This document shows positions 9,421 to 19,402 of a stretch of DNA of 64,000 nucleotides, piece by piece; the stretch's first letter is position 1; each line of letters opens with the position of its first letter. The position numbers were made by a program, and so were the translations under genes. A model generated the notes under the pieces. It worked only from the letters and a program-made list of their open reading frames with translations, did no database searches and was not told the origin of the DNA. The DNA lies in NCBI GenBank assembly GCA_029556915.1, contig JAKQIT010000060.1, positions 1 through 64,000 of the forward strand, given 5' to 3'. This stretch comes from Pseudomonadota bacterium. GTDB taxonomy: Bacteria > Pseudomonadota > Gammaproteobacteria > Burkholderiales > Methylophilaceae.

Positions 9421-9849
9421 TTAGATTACCAATGGTTGCGGTTGTTGTGCCGCGTGCTCATGCTTGTCGCCAGCATACACTTTCATTTTTTTGATCATTG
9501 CGTAACCTAATGGACCTTTAGGTAACATGCCTTTAACTGCTTTTTCTAAAGCGCGACCAGGAAACTGGTCTTGCATTTTAGAGAAAGTCGTAGTGCTAAT
9601 ACTGCCTGGGTAACCAGAGTGACGGTGATACAATTTATCGTCGCCTTTGTTACCAGTTACTTTCATTTTGTCGGCATTAATCACGACAATATAATCACCC
9701 GTATCAACGTGTGGTGTATAAATAGTTTTATGTTTACCGCGTAAACGATGTGCAACCGCGCTAGCCAAACGACCTAGCACCAAGTCTGTGGCATCAACCA
9801 CAAACCAATCGCGCTTCACTTCATGTGATTTTGCTGAAAAGGTTTTCAT
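9421..9849 (-). CDS. rplM: Ribosomal protein L13 (uL13)
   Basis: Early-assembly large-subunit protein. The 142-residue product carries the typical [25 protein letters not shown] and [17 protein letters not shown] blocks. It is the first gene of the rplM-rpsI operon, with a near-consensus promoter about 40-70 bp upstream. Confidence 0.98.
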   Translation of the reverse strand: MKTFSAKSHEVKRDWFVVDATDLVLGRLASAVAHRLRGKHKTIYTPHVDTGDYIVVINADKMKVTGNKGDDKLYHRHSGYPGSISTTTFSKMQDQFPGRALEKAVKGMLPKGPLGYAMIKKMKVYAGDKHEHAAQQPQPLVI

Positions 9850-9887
9850 TATGTTCTAACTAATAGCTAAAAAAAATTAAGAGGCGG

Positions 9888-9917
9888 ATTTTATGCTGAA
9901 TCGCACTTGTTTGTCAA
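9888..9917 (-). promoter_or_regulatory. Promoter of rplM-rpsI
   Basis: On the minus strand a perfect -35 TTGACA (9912-9917), an 18-bp spacer and a -10 TAAAAT (9888-9893), followed by a CCGCC discriminator suited to growth-rate control. Confidence 0.75.
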
Positions 9918-9954
9918 ACACTATGTTGCGCTTTTGCAATCTTATTTTACTATC

Positions 9955-10845
9955 TTACCCAAACGGCTTAGTGTATTGCACCCAGTAATGCGCGAGCAAA
10001 CCTAAAAACACCGCAAAACCAAACCAATTATTGTGTAAAAAAGCTTTAAAGCACGCCGATTTTTCACGCGCTTTAATTAAGTGGTAATGATAAAGCGCAA
10101 TCGCTGCCGGTGCCGCTAGGCCAACAAAATAAATTAAGCTTAAAGCAAGCATGTAGCCTGCCACCGTCAACAATCCTAGCGTAATGACATAACATAGCAT
10201 GACGGCAATTACGTCATATTTTGCAAAGGTAATAGCGGATGATTTGATGCCAATTTTTAAATCATCATCACGATCCACCATCGCGTATTCCGTATCATAG
10301 GCAATTGCCCAAAAAATATTAGCGGCCAACAATACCCAAGCCACCATTGGGATATTATCAGTAATAGCTGCGAACGCCATCGGAATACCCATGCCAAACG
10401 CGACACCTAAATACGCTTGCGGCATCGCAAAAAATCGCTTAGTGAGTGGGTAGGTGGCAGCCAAAAACATAGCCGCAACGGATAAATACATGGTTTTTTT
10501 ATTTAACAGGCAAACCAATATAAAAGCTAGTAAACACAAAAAAGCTGCCAGCCAGCGCGCTTCATTCTTACTGACTTCATTGGTAATCAGTGGTCGATGT
10601 TTGGTGCGCTCAACTTTTCCGTCATACTGGCTATCTGCAATGTCATTGAGCACGCAACCTGCACTACGCATCAACACTGTGCCCGTCACAAAAATCAGCA
10701 CAATAATCCAGTCCGGTTTGCCGTTGCCTGCAATTAGCAAAGCCCAAAGCGTGGGCCAGAGCAATAACAAAATGCCAATCGGCTTATCTAAGCGCATTAA
10801 GCGCTCATAAGCGTTAATTTTTATGCTAATCGTTTGAATGTTCAT
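9955..10845 (-). CDS. ubiA: 4-Hydroxybenzoate polyprenyltransferase
   Basis: Membrane enzyme that attaches the polyprenyl tail to 4-hydroxybenzoate in ubiquinone synthesis. The 296-residue protein has about eight or nine hydrophobic segments and both Asp-rich prenyl-diphosphate motifs: NDIADSQYD (67-75) and YDTEYAMVDRDDD (183-195). The ATG lies inside the 3' end of ubiC (20-bp overlap), so translation is probably coupled and the two enzymes act in sequence. Confidence 0.96.
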   Translation of the reverse strand: MNIQTISIKINAYERLMRLDKPIGILLLLWPTLWALLIAGNGKPDWIIVLIFVTGTVLMRSAGCVLNDIADSQYDGKVERTKHRPLITNEVSKNEARWLAAFLCLLAFILVCLLNKKTMYLSVAAMFLAATYPLTKRFFAMPQAYLGVAFGMGIPMAFAAITDNIPMVAWVLLAANIFWAIAYDTEYAMVDRDDDLKIGIKSSAITFAKYDVIAVMLCYVITLGLLTVAGYMLALSLIYFVGLAAPAAIALYHYHLIKAREKSACFKAFLHNNWFGFAVFLGLLAHYWVQYTKPFG

Positions 10846-11404
10846 TAAATAATTGCGGCAAAAATACTTCAGTAACTAATATACTAGCGCAATTTAAGCT
10901 AAAAACAGAACGCCGTGCCCACAGAAAGCTCGGCTTAGCTGTTAAATATTGTATCGCTTGCTGATAAAGCGCGTGATTCGCCGATAATTTTTTATAACTA
11001 ATCGGCGTGCGTTTTACCTTTGGATTAGCAAACAAGGTTGCGCCTAGCGGCTTATTGCCTAGCTTTCCCAGCCCACACCAAGCACCGCGCAAGCTACTTT
11101 TTGGCAAAACGCTATGCGCAAATACCACGGCCTGCTGATTACCCTTTAATAACACTTCTCTAACCAATGCACATTGATACATGGCTGAGTGTAACAAATA
11201 GGCTTCATCTTTTAGCGGCTTATCATCAACTAAGCGCACCGTTTGCACTGCAAAATCTGCATAGTGGCGCTGCAAACGTGTAGTAAGTGAGCCTCTTTCT
11301 ATTAACCAAGCAGTATATTGTCGGCTTAAAAATGGTTTTTTGAGCCAATTGCCTCGAGAATATGATGGATGTTTTTTTGTTTTCACCAGCAGATTATCGC
11401 ACAA
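10826..11404 (-). CDS. ubiC: Chorismate pyruvate-lyase
   Basis: Converts chorismate to 4-hydroxybenzoate and pyruvate, the first committed step of ubiquinone synthesis. The 192-residue protein matches the family in order: WLIERGSLTTRLQ, the REVLLKGN segment, the LRGAWCGLGKLGNKPLGATLF segment, and LWARRSVF ... VTEVFLPQL near the C-terminus. It overlaps ubiA by 20 bp on the same strand. The 5' side holds a hairpin repeat that separates it from recG. Confidence 0.92.
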   Translation of the reverse strand: MCDNLLVKTKKHPSYSRGNWLKKPFLSRQYTAWLIERGSLTTRLQRHYADFAVQTVRLVDDKPLKDEAYLLHSAMYQCALVREVLLKGNQQAVVFAHSVLPKSSLRGAWCGLGKLGNKPLGATLFANPKVKRTPISYKKLSANHALYQQAIQYLTAKPSFLWARRSVFSLNCASILVTEVFLPQLFNEHSND

Positions 11405-11463
11405 GTATGTCGAACTAAATGCGGCCTTTTTAACTGACTTATTTTTACATCTTCATTGGACCT

Positions 11464-11515
11464 GCCCTGTAAGCCAGTATCCATGCGGCTTACAGAGGGG
11501 CAAAAATCTCTCGGG
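11464..11515 (-). repeat. Dispersed hairpin repeat, copy 4
   Basis: Reverse orientation. The usual G-G mismatch in the stem is replaced here by a T-A pair (TGTAAGCC / GGCTTACA), a compensatory change. Loop GTATCCATGC on the plus strand is the complement of GCATGGATAC. Ends with CTCTCGGG. Lies between recG (3' end) and ubiC (5' end). Confidence 0.8.
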
Positions 11516-11549
11516 GGATTTTTGATGCCATTTTTCTATTTTAAGTGGC

Positions 11550-13589
11550 TTAAACTTTTACTAATTCTTCTGCACTTGGCATCCATCTGGCCAAATGCGC
11601 TTCCACGGCTTGCGGATAGTTTTTAATTAAACTATCGGCCATATTTTTGGCCACTTCAAGCAGATGCGCATCACGATTCAAATCAGCAATTTTGAGCATC
11701 GGCACGCCACTTTGGCGCGTGCCTAAAAATTCACCCGGCCCGCGTAAATTAAGGTCTGCTTGGGCGATAGCAAAACCGTCATTACTCTCATAAATTACTT
11801 TTAATCTTGCACGTGCGGTTTCAGATAGTTTATTTTGATACAGTAAAATACAGGTACTTTTAGCAGCCCCTCGCCCCACACGGCCACGGAGTTGATGTAA
11901 CTGACTTAAGCCCATGCGTTCGGCGTGCTCTATCACCATTAAACTGGCGTTGGGTACATCTACCCCAACTTCTATTACCGTTGTTGCCACAAGTAACTGC
12001 AATGCATTAGTGCTAAACGCACTCATCACCGCTTGTTTTTCAGCCGGTTTCATGCGGCCATGAATAAGACCAATGTTTAACTCAGGAAATTCGCTTTGCA
12101 TTAAAGCGTAAGTATCGTTGGCGGTAGCCAGCTGTAAAGCTTCTGACTCTTCAATTAACGGACAAACCCAATAAGCCTGATTACCTTGCTTACAGGCATC
12201 GCGTATGCGTTGCAAAATTTCATCTCGACGTTCGTCACTCACTAGCTTTGTGATGATGGGCGTACGGCCCGGTGGTAATTCATCAATCACGGAAACATCT
12301 AAATCTGCGTAATAGCTCATTGATAGGGTTCGTGGAATCGGTGTGGCAGACATCATGAGTTGATGTGGCTCTGGTTCACCCTTTTTACGCAAAGCTAGCC
12401 GTTGCTGAACGCCAAAGCGATGTTGCTCATCAATAATGGCCAAACCTAATTTATTAAACTGCACAGCATCTTGAAACAATGCGTGTGTACCCACCACCAA
12501 TTGTGCACTACCTTGCGCAATAGCTTGCAAGGCAGCCTCGCGCTCTTTTTTGGTTTGACTACCTGTGAGCCATGCAATCGAGATATTAAGTGGCGTCAGC
12601 CAACCTGATATTTTCTGATAATGTTGCTCAGCTAAAATTTCTGTCGGTGCCATCAACGCCACCTGCCAGCCATTTTCAATCGCCTGCATGGCCGCCATAC
12701 AAGCAACTATCGTTTTACCACTGCCTACATCCCCTTGTAATAAACGTTGCATTGGGTGTTTCTGCATTAAATCACGCTGAATTTCTAATGCAACTTTTTG
12801 CTGCGCATTGGTGAGCGCAAACGGCAAACTTTTAAGCAACTGAGTAATCAGCTGTTGTGATTGGGCAAACGACGGCGCATTCACAGCCCGACGACGCGCG
12901 TAATGTTTGCGCATGGAAAGCTGCTGTGCGAGCAGTTCATCAAATGCCAAACGTTGCCATTCTGGTGTAGTTTTGTTTTCTAAAGCACGTAAGTTGGCAT
13001 CGGGCGCTGGGTGGTGTAATGCTTGAATACTTTCAGCGAAACTGGGTAAATTTAATCTGGCATAAACATTAGCTGGTAATGTTTCATGCAAGACGTTTTG
13101 GCCTAGTGCAATGCTCATTGCTTTACGTAAATTTGCTTGCGTTAAGCCAGCTACGGTGGGATATATCGGCGTTAAGGTTTCAGCCACAACCGTTTTTTCA
13201 CCCACCGTTTTGCAAGTAGGATGCACCATCTCAAAGCCGAAATAACCATGTCGCACCTCACCATAAACGCGTAAGTGAGTACCAACTTTCAGCGCAGTTA
13301 TTTGGCTGGGGTAAAAATGTAAAAATCGCAAAGATAATTGCCCGCTAGCATCTTCAAGTCTCGCTATTAGCGCTTTGCGTGGTTTATAGCTAACTTCGGC
13401 GTGTACTATTTCACCTTCCACTTGAGCGGATTCGCCAACATGTAAGTCACGTACAGCAGTAATATGCGTTTCATCAATATAGCGTAGAGGTAAATGTAAC
13501 AATAGTGATTGCAAATTGTTAACGCCAAGTTTGGCCAGATTTGCCAACATCGGCTTACTAAAGGCTTTAATTTGCGTGAGTGCTATCAC
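11550..13589 (-). CDS. recG: ATP-dependent DNA helicase RecG
   Basis: Branch-migration helicase that regresses stalled forks and processes Holliday junctions. The 679-residue protein has the N-terminal OB-fold wedge domain (about 50-150), Walker A GDVGSGKT (286-293), the DEQH box in IIDEQHRFG (about 385), SATPIPRT (motif III), and the C-terminal motifs LLVATTVIEVGVDVPN and QLHQLRGRVGRG followed by the RecG tail. It is the last gene of the gmk-rpoZ-spoT-recG run (17 bp behind spoT). Confidence 0.97.
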   Translation of the reverse strand: MIALTQIKAFSKPMLANLAKLGVNNLQSLLLHLPLRYIDETHITAVRDLHVGESAQVEGEIVHAEVSYKPRKALIARLEDASGQLSLRFLHFYPSQITALKVGTHLRVYGEVRHGYFGFEMVHPTCKTVGEKTVVAETLTPIYPTVAGLTQANLRKAMSIALGQNVLHETLPANVYARLNLPSFAESIQALHHPAPDANLRALENKTTPEWQRLAFDELLAQQLSMRKHYARRRAVNAPSFAQSQQLITQLLKSLPFALTNAQQKVALEIQRDLMQKHPMQRLLQGDVGSGKTIVACMAAMQAIENGWQVALMAPTEILAEQHYQKISGWLTPLNISIAWLTGSQTKKEREAALQAIAQGSAQLVVGTHALFQDAVQFNKLGLAIIDEQHRFGVQQRLALRKKGEPEPHQLMMSATPIPRTLSMSYYADLDVSVIDELPPGRTPIITKLVSDERRDEILQRIRDACKQGNQAYWVCPLIEESEALQLATANDTYALMQSEFPELNIGLIHGRMKPAEKQAVMSAFSTNALQLLVATTVIEVGVDVPNASLMVIEHAERMGLSQLHQLRGRVGRGAAKSTCILLYQNKLSETARARLKVIYESNDGFAIAQADLNLRGPGEFLGTRQSGVPMLKIADLNRDAHLLEVAKNMADSLIKNYPQAVEAHLARWMPSAEELVKV

Positions 13590-13606
13590 AATAATATGTG
13601 CGTTTT

Positions 13607-15895
13607 TTATTTAGTGCCATTGCTTGCTGCTGCACCTTTTGCACGGTTAATACGCACAACGTTAGGAATTTTGCGAATGGTACGCATTAAGTCAGCTAAA
13701 TGCACGCGATCGCGCACTTGAACCGTAAAGTTCACGCCAGTGTATAGGCTGTTATCGGCTTCTTCCATACTGACATTATCAATATTTGATCCTGTATCAG
13801 CAATGACCGAAGCAATCATCGCCAACATCCCCGGTTTATTTTCCACAACCATTTTTAGATTAACCTTGAACAACCGCTTGTTGTCCGAATCCCACTCAAC
13901 ATCGAGCCATTTTTCAGGGTCTAGGCGGAACTTGCCGATAGCTGGACAATCATGCGTATGAATAATCAAGCCTTTATCTTTATTGATAAATCCTAAAATA
14001 GGGTCTCCAGGAATAGGACGACAACACGCTGCAAATTGTACGTTCATGCCTTCAGAACCACGAATTGTGATGGTATCTAACGGTTTTTTACTGGATTTTC
14101 CAAAAATTTTGCCAAATAAATTGTTGCTAAATAATTTACTCACTACGTTTCCAGCATCTGGATTAACAGCACTACTATCTGTAGCTAATAGCTGATGCGC
14201 CACCATGACGCTTTGACGTTTGCCCAAACCAATATCCGCCAGAATTTCTTGTTTGCTTTTAACGCCATAATCGCTAATCAATTTTGCCCACTGTTTTTCG
14301 TAAATATCTTCTGGCTCTACACGCATCGCTCGCAATGCTTGATTTAACATACGCTCTCCAATATACTTGGGCTCTTCAGACTGAATTGTTTTTAAATAAT
14401 GGCGAATATGCGAGCGCGCTTTGCCTGTTTTAACGTAATTAAGCCATGCAGCATTGGGCTTAGAAAGCGCAGCCGTAATAATTTCAACGTGATCCCCATT
14501 ATTAAGCTCTGTACGTAGTGGGGCTAGTTCTTGATTTATTTTTACCGCCACACAGCAGTTACCCACATCTGTATGCACGGCATAGGCAAAGTCCACCGCT
14601 GTAGAACCACGTGGTAAAGCTAAAATATTGCCTTTTGGCGTAAATACATAAACTTCATCAGGAAATAAATCCACCTTAATGTGCTCTAAAAACTCCAGCG
14701 AATCTACGCTTTCCGTTTGAATTTCTAACAAGCGTTGTAACCATTGGTGCGTTTGCTGTTGTAGGGCAGTCAATTCAGCATCGCTAGATTTATATAGCCA
14801 ATGTGCCGCAACGCCAGCATTCGCCACGTTGTGCATATCAATACTGCGAATTTGCACTTCTATTGGCGTACCAAAAGGTCCAAACAGCGTGGTGTGTAGC
14901 GATTGATAGCCATTGGCTTTAGGAATGGCAATGTAATCTTTAAATTTACCAGGAATAGGCTTGTAAAGACTGTGTAGGGTACCTAATGCTAGATAGCATG
15001 TAGGCAAGTCTTTTACTACGATGCGAAAACCGTAAATATCATAAATTTGCGAAAAAGCATTCGTTTTTCCTGCCATTTTTTTATAAATGCTGTATAGGTG
15101 CTTTTCACGCCCAGTCACTTCCGCTTCTATGTGAGCTTCTTTTAGCTTTGCTTCAATACTCTCTAAAATTTTGCTAATTACCTCTTTACGGTTACCTCGT
15201 GCCGATTTAATGACTTTGGTCAGCACGCGGTAGCGCATGGGGTAAATCGCTTTAAAGCTTAAGTCTTCTAACTCTTGATAGATGAGATTTAAACCTAGCC
15301 GATTTGCAATTGGCGCGTAAATATCTAATGTCTCTTTAGCTATGCGTCTGCGTTTTTCTGGCTTCATTGCATCTAGTGTTTGCATGTTATGCAATCTATC
15401 AGCCAGTTTTACCAAAATAACCCGCACATCTTGGCTCATCGCCAATAACATTTTTCTAAAATTTTCCGCTTGAGCCTGGCTGGCACTTTGAAACTCGATT
15501 TTATCGAGCTTAGTCACTCCGTCCACCAAGTCAGCCACTTGCGCGCCAAATTTTTCTTTTACCTCCGCTGATGAAATATCAGTATCTTCTACCACATCGT
15601 GTAATAAGGCTGCTAGCAAAGTTGGCACGTCCATGTGTAGATCAGCCAAAATACACGCAACAGAAACAGGATGGGTAATGTAAGGCTCACCTGTTTTACG
15701 GGTAACACCATCGTGCGCAGTAAAGGCAAAACGATACGCCTCCCACACGAGCGCTACGTCTTCTGGTTTAAGGTAATGCTTAATGCGTAAAGTTAAGGCT
15801 GAATCTTCACTGTCTGCAGGCAGCAAAGGTGATGCCCCGAGCATTAGGCTAGGGGTTGATGACTCCGCTGGTTTAGATGTTGCGGTTTTTGGCAT
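13607..15895 (-). CDS. spoT: Bifunctional (p)ppGpp synthase/hydrolase (Rel/SpoT)
   Basis: Makes and degrades the stringent alarmone (p)ppGpp. The 762-residue protein has an N-terminal hydrolase domain with intact HD motif (H75, HD 99-100, ED 103-104), a synthase domain (about 250-370) with YDIYGFRIVV, YQSLHTT and EVQIR, a TGS domain (about 405-465), a conserved-Cys region (AACCRPIPGD) and a C-terminal ACT domain (about 685-755). Both activities look intact. It follows rpoZ on the same strand, the usual proteobacterial order. I saw no second RSH gene in this window. Confidence 0.96.
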   Translation of the reverse strand: MPKTATSKPAESSTPSLMLGASPLLPADSEDSALTLRIKHYLKPEDVALVWEAYRFAFTAHDGVTRKTGEPYITHPVSVACILADLHMDVPTLLAALLHDVVEDTDISSAEVKEKFGAQVADLVDGVTKLDKIEFQSASQAQAENFRKMLLAMSQDVRVILVKLADRLHNMQTLDAMKPEKRRRIAKETLDIYAPIANRLGLNLIYQELEDLSFKAIYPMRYRVLTKVIKSARGNRKEVISKILESIEAKLKEAHIEAEVTGREKHLYSIYKKMAGKTNAFSQIYDIYGFRIVVKDLPTCYLALGTLHSLYKPIPGKFKDYIAIPKANGYQSLHTTLFGPFGTPIEVQIRSIDMHNVANAGVAAHWLYKSSDAELTALQQQTHQWLQRLLEIQTESVDSLEFLEHIKVDLFPDEVYVFTPKGNILALPRGSTAVDFAYAVHTDVGNCCVAVKINQELAPLRTELNNGDHVEIITAALSKPNAAWLNYVKTGKARSHIRHYLKTIQSEEPKYIGERMLNQALRAMRVEPEDIYEKQWAKLISDYGVKSKQEILADIGLGKRQSVMVAHQLLATDSSAVNPDAGNVVSKLFSNNLFGKIFGKSSKKPLDTITIRGSEGMNVQFAACCRPIPGDPILGFINKDKGLIIHTHDCPAIGKFRLDPEKWLDVEWDSDNKRLFKVNLKMVVENKPGMLAMIASVIADTGSNIDNVSMEEADNSLYTGVNFTVQVRDRVHLADLMRTIRKIPNVVRINRAKGAAASNGTK

Positions 15896-15945
15896 AGAAA
15901 GAGCACGATTTTATTTTTCTAAATAGGCTTTAGAAAGATTTAATT

Positions 15946-16158
15946 TTAGCTGCGCACGCGATTTAAAATCTCTACACCAACCTTGCCAGCAGCAATTTCG
16001 CGCAGTGCCAACACAGTAGGCTTATCTTTTTGTCCAACGCCATGTACAAAAGGGTCTGAGCCATTTGCTAGTTGGCGTGCGCGCAATGCCGCCACTAAGG
16101 TTAATTGAAAGCGATTAGGGATTTTCTCCAAGCAATCATCTACAGTAATACGTGCCAT
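15946..16158 (-). CDS. rpoZ: RNA polymerase omega subunit
   Basis: Omega chaperones the beta' subunit and forms one of the ppGpp binding sites of RNA polymerase. The 70-residue product begins with the diagnostic [19 protein letters not shown] and carries the [10 protein letters not shown] helix. It lies between gmk (15 bp) and spoT (50 bp) as in most proteobacteria. Confidence 0.97.
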   Translation of the reverse strand: MARITVDDCLEKIPNRFQLTLVAALRARQLANGSDPFVHGVGQKDKPTVLALREIAAGKVGVEILNRVRS

Positions 16159-16173
16159 ATTATTTCCTTTGAA

Positions 16174-16794
16174 TTATGTGAGTGTTTTAACAAGGTCTGC
16201 GTAGCGTGCTAGCTGCACAGTACCTTTGAGTCGTTGTGCGCGAATAATTGCACTGATGTCTTGCAAAGCCACATCAAAATCATCGTTGATTGTAACATAA
16301 TCAAACTCAGCTACGTGGCGCATTTCTTCCCGCGCTGCAGCCACGCGTTTTGCAATAACATCACTGCTATCTTGACCACGTCCGTTTAATCTGCGCTCCA
16401 AAGCTTCAATTGAAGGGGGAAGAATAAAAATGCTCACTGCCTGTGGATACAAACGGCGCACTTGCTCTGCCCCTTGCCAGTCTATTTCTAGCACTAAATC
16501 AAAACCAGCCTGTAAAGGTGCTTCTAATGCAGCATGCGATGTACCATAACGCGCCTCGTGTACCAGCGCACTTTCTAAAAATTTTGCCTCACCAAGCATG
16601 CTTAAAAAAGTTGCATCATCAACAAAGTGATAATCTACGCCATCCACCTCACTCGGGCGCGGTTTACGCGTTGTGTGCGAAATAGAGAGCTTAAGCTGCG
16701 CATCTTTTGCAAGTAATGCTTTAATTAAGCTGGTTTTGCCTGCGCCAGAGGCCGCGGTGATAATAAATAAATTACCTGTAGTCTTCATCATCAT
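16174..16794 (-). CDS. gmk: Guanylate kinase
   Basis: Phosphorylates GMP to GDP. The P-loop AASGAGKTSL is near residue 15, followed by the GMP-binding region SISHTTRKPRPSEVDGVDYHF and the lid with GRGQDSSDVIAKR. About 206 residues. Three ATGs in a row follow the stop of the Anbu gene; the first (16792-16794) overlaps that stop by one base (TAATG), a layout typical of translational coupling. The further upstream TTG is rejected. This joins the gmk-rpoZ-spoT-recG set to the Anbu operon. Confidence 0.95.
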   Translation of the reverse strand: MMMKTTGNLFIITAASGAGKTSLIKALLAKDAQLKLSISHTTRKPRPSEVDGVDYHFVDDATFLSMLGEAKFLESALVHEARYGTSHAALEAPLQAGFDLVLEIDWQGAEQVRRLYPQAVSIFILPPSIEALERRLNGRGQDSSDVIAKRVAAAREEMRHVAEFDYVTINDDFDVALQDISAIIRAQRLKGTVQLARYADLVKTLT

Positions 16795-17528
16795 TAACAC
16801 CAATCTGGGCTTGGCAGTGCAGAAAAAACTTTTTTAAGGCCGTCACCCCAGCCTTGTCTGATTTGCGCAAAATAGGGGTCGTTTTCAGCAATACGTTCTT
16901 TGCAGTTAGCATGTAAGCTGTCGGTGCGATAGAGCAAGATATCAATCGGCGCTGCTACAGATACATTACTACGAATTGTCGAATCAAACGAAATTAATAG
17001 GCACTTTACAGCATCCATCATTTCAGTGTGGTGCTTGACTACACGATCAATAATGGGTTTGCCATATTTAGTTTCGCCAATCTGAAAATAGGGTGTTTCA
17101 GCACAGGTCTCGATGAAGTTACCCGCCGCATAAACATTGAACAGTCTTGGCTTTTCGCCTTTGATTTGCCCACCGAGCAAAATACTCGCATTAAAATCAA
17201 TACTATGGTTTTTTAATGCTTTTGCATCACGCTCAAAAGAGGCACGTAATGCCTCGCCAACCAAACCTGCTGCATCGAACATGCTGTCTACATTATGTAA
17301 GTGCTTAGCGCCTTTTTTAGGCTTATTAATTGAAGCTTTTAGATGACTCACTACAGATTGCGTGATAGCTAAATTGCCAGCCGTTAACAGCACGATTACA
17401 CGGTCATTTTCTACCTCAAACACATGCATTTTAGGTGAAGTTGCCACTTGGTCAACGCCCGCATTGGTGCGCGTGTCAGATGCAAACACCAAACCTTGCT
17501 CTAGCAGTAATCCTACACAATACGTCAT
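16794..17528 (-). CDS. Anbu (bacterial proteasome-like) peptidase
   Basis: Ntn-hydrolase of the Anbu family (ancestral beta subunit, COG3484), related to HslV and 20S proteasome beta subunits and known to form helical or ring-like oligomers. After removal of Met the sequence starts with the nucleophile Thr (TYCVGLLL); the catalytic Asp and Lys are seen as D18 and K33 in ASDTRTNAG and TSPKM. About 244 residues, the family norm. It is the last of a four-gene set with transglutaminase, alpha-E and circularly permuted ATP-grasp proteins, the classic Anbu cluster. No regulatory ATPase is encoded. Substrates are unknown. Confidence 0.93.
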   Translation of the reverse strand: MTYCVGLLLEQGLVFASDTRTNAGVDQVATSPKMHVFEVENDRVIVLLTAGNLAITQSVVSHLKASINKPKKGAKHLHNVDSMFDAAGLVGEALRASFERDAKALKNHSIDFNASILLGGQIKGEKPRLFNVYAAGNFIETCAETPYFQIGETKYGKPIIDRVVKHHTEMMDAVKCLLISFDSTIRSNVSVAAPIDILLYRTDSLHANCKERIAENDPYFAQIRQGWGDGLKKVFSALPSPDWC

Positions 17529-17570
17529 GAAAAACTCAACACTAAATTTGAGGATTAAATTCTACCATTA

Positions 17571-18437
17571 TTATTGCTGGGCTTGCTGAGCTTGTTTTGC
17601 CTGATACTCTAATGCCGCCACATTCATGCGATGTTGTGCATTCAAAGGCATGCCGGCTTGGTTCACAATCACGCTGCTTGCCATACCTTCCACTCCACCG
17701 CCAGCGCGCATTCCACCTACTGGGCTAGCACTGCGGTAATCCAAACCGGTGGCTAAACGTACATGCGTTTCGCCTGCGCGGCATCCATTTGAAACGTCAT
17801 AACTTTGCCAACCACCGTTGGTTAAATGTACATCTGCCCAAGCATGGGTTTGCATCAAACTGCCATCTTCAGTAAACAAATAACCGCTCACATATCTAGC
17901 TGGCAACCCAATGCTGCGGCAACAAGCAATAAATATATGGGCATGATCTTGGCAAACGCCTTGTCCTAACTCAAATGCTTCAATTGCTGTTGTGCTAACT
18001 TGCGTAGCACCTTTAATGTATTGCACCCTCTTCAACAAGGCGTGCATCATATCTTCTAATGCTGCCATTTGCGCATACACATCGGTGATATAAGTTGATG
18101 CAAATTCGCGCATATTTTGGTTGCTTATGGTCAGTGGGGTTTCACGCATGTAAATATCCAGCGGCAGATTTTGATGCTGTGCGACTACCTCAACGCCTGT
18201 TTCTACCTCGCCTATTGCCACTATTAAAATTTCCTGATGTGGCTTATCAACCACCAAAGTGTGTGTGTTGTTCCCGTAAGCATCTACTGTTGAATAAAGC
18301 TCACCATTCACTTTGATTTCCCAACGCTTAACGTGTTGTCCAAAACCGTTTTGCGGTGTTAATCGTAATTGCTGTATGGTGTAATTCACATATTCGCTAT
18401 AAACATAACGCGTGTGGTGTTCAATGTTAAGCAGCAT
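17571..18437 (-). CDS. Transglutaminase-like cysteine protease family protein
   Basis: 288-residue protein with an N-terminal bacterial transglutaminase-associated domain (about 1-85) and a papain-fold transglutaminase core with intact triad C162 (GQGVCQDHAH), H198 (THAWADVH) and D214 (YDVSNG). Members may hydrolyse or form amide bonds; the reaction here is not known. The C-terminus is rich in Gln (AKQAQQAQQ), unusual but present in some relatives. It lies 2 bp after the alpha-E gene and 42 bp before Anbu. No signal peptide, so it is cytoplasmic. Confidence 0.9.
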   Translation of the reverse strand: MLLNIEHHTRYVYSEYVNYTIQQLRLTPQNGFGQHVKRWEIKVNGELYSTVDAYGNNTHTLVVDKPHQEILIVAIGEVETGVEVVAQHQNLPLDIYMRETPLTISNQNMREFASTYITDVYAQMAALEDMMHALLKRVQYIKGATQVSTTAIEAFELGQGVCQDHAHIFIACCRSIGLPARYVSGYLFTEDGSLMQTHAWADVHLTNGGWQSYDVSNGCRAGETHVRLATGLDYRSASPVGGMRAGGGVEGMASSVIVNQAGMPLNAQHRMNVAALEYQAKQAQQAQQ

Positions 18438-18439
18438 GG

Positions 18440-19402
18440 TTAAGCCGTCACAATACTAAAAAAGGTTTTGTGCACTTCTGCGCCTAATTTATTGTTGGAT
18501 TCCACAAAATCACTTAAAAACTCATGCAAACCACGCTGAAAAATATCCTGCATTTTGCCAAAGCGTAGTTTGGAGTGTAACTCTCCCGCCAAGCGCTTAC
18601 ATTCGGTATGTCGCGACCCTGAAAGTAGTTCTAAAATAGGCGTAATTTCATCAAAACAAGCATGCAACGAACGTGGCATATCGCGCCTCAATACCAGCAG
18701 CTCAGCTACGCGCCATGGTTCAATCGTATCGCTATAGATTTTTTGATAGGCTTGAAATGCAGATACTGAGCGCAATACCGCACTCCATTCGTAATAATCC
18801 ACGGCACCACCCACTTCTTCTTGCTCTGGTAATAGCAGATGATATTTAACATCAAGCAAACGTGCCGTGTTATCAGCACGTTCAATAAAAGTGCCTAAAC
18901 GCACAAAATTAAACGCATCATCTCGCAACATGGTGCCAAAGCATACACCCCTAAATAAGTGTGAGCGCGCTTTAACCCAATCACAAAATTCACGCAGGCC
19001 ACTTTGCGCTAAATCTTGTTTAACAAATTGTCCGAATTCCAGCCAAAGCGCGTTGATATTTTCCCAAGTTTCTGTGGTCATCGCTACCCGCACGGCATGG
19101 GCATTTTCTCTTGCACTACGCAATGCACAATAAATACTGGATGGATTATTCATGTCCAACGCCAGATAATGAATGACATTAGCTGCCGTATATTCCACGC
19201 CATTTTCAGTGCTGTAAGAATTCTCAAAGGCCTCTACGTTGCCTGAGATTTCTAATGCGGGTAACCAAAGTGCAGCCTCACTTTCTGCTGCATTAGGCAC
19301 TAAGGACATGTTATAAGTCACATCTAGCACACGTGCCATGTTTTCTGCACGCTCAATATAGCGTGCCATCCAGTAGAGGTGGTCTGCCGTTCGACTTAAC
19401 AT
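18440..19402 (-). CDS. Alpha-E domain protein
   Basis: 320-residue, mostly helical protein of the alpha-E (DUF403) family, starting MLSRTADHLYWMARYIERAEN and containing the second family block RLGTFIERADNTARLLDVKY. No enzymatic activity is established for the family; it is nearly always encoded between a circularly permuted ATP-grasp and a transglutaminase gene, as here. Its start overlaps the end of the ATP-grasp gene by 7 bp, so the proteins are likely made together and probably form a complex (inference). Confidence 0.92.
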   Translation of the reverse strand: MLSRTADHLYWMARYIERAENMARVLDVTYNMSLVPNAAESEAALWLPALEISGNVEAFENSYSTENGVEYTAANVIHYLALDMNNPSSIYCALRSARENAHAVRVAMTTETWENINALWLEFGQFVKQDLAQSGLREFCDWVKARSHLFRGVCFGTMLRDDAFNFVRLGTFIERADNTARLLDVKYHLLLPEQEEVGGAVDYYEWSAVLRSVSAFQAYQKIYSDTIEPWRVAELLVLRRDMPRSLHACFDEITPILELLSGSRHTECKRLAGELHSKLRFGKMQDIFQRGLHEFLSDFVESNNKLGAEVHKTFFSIVTA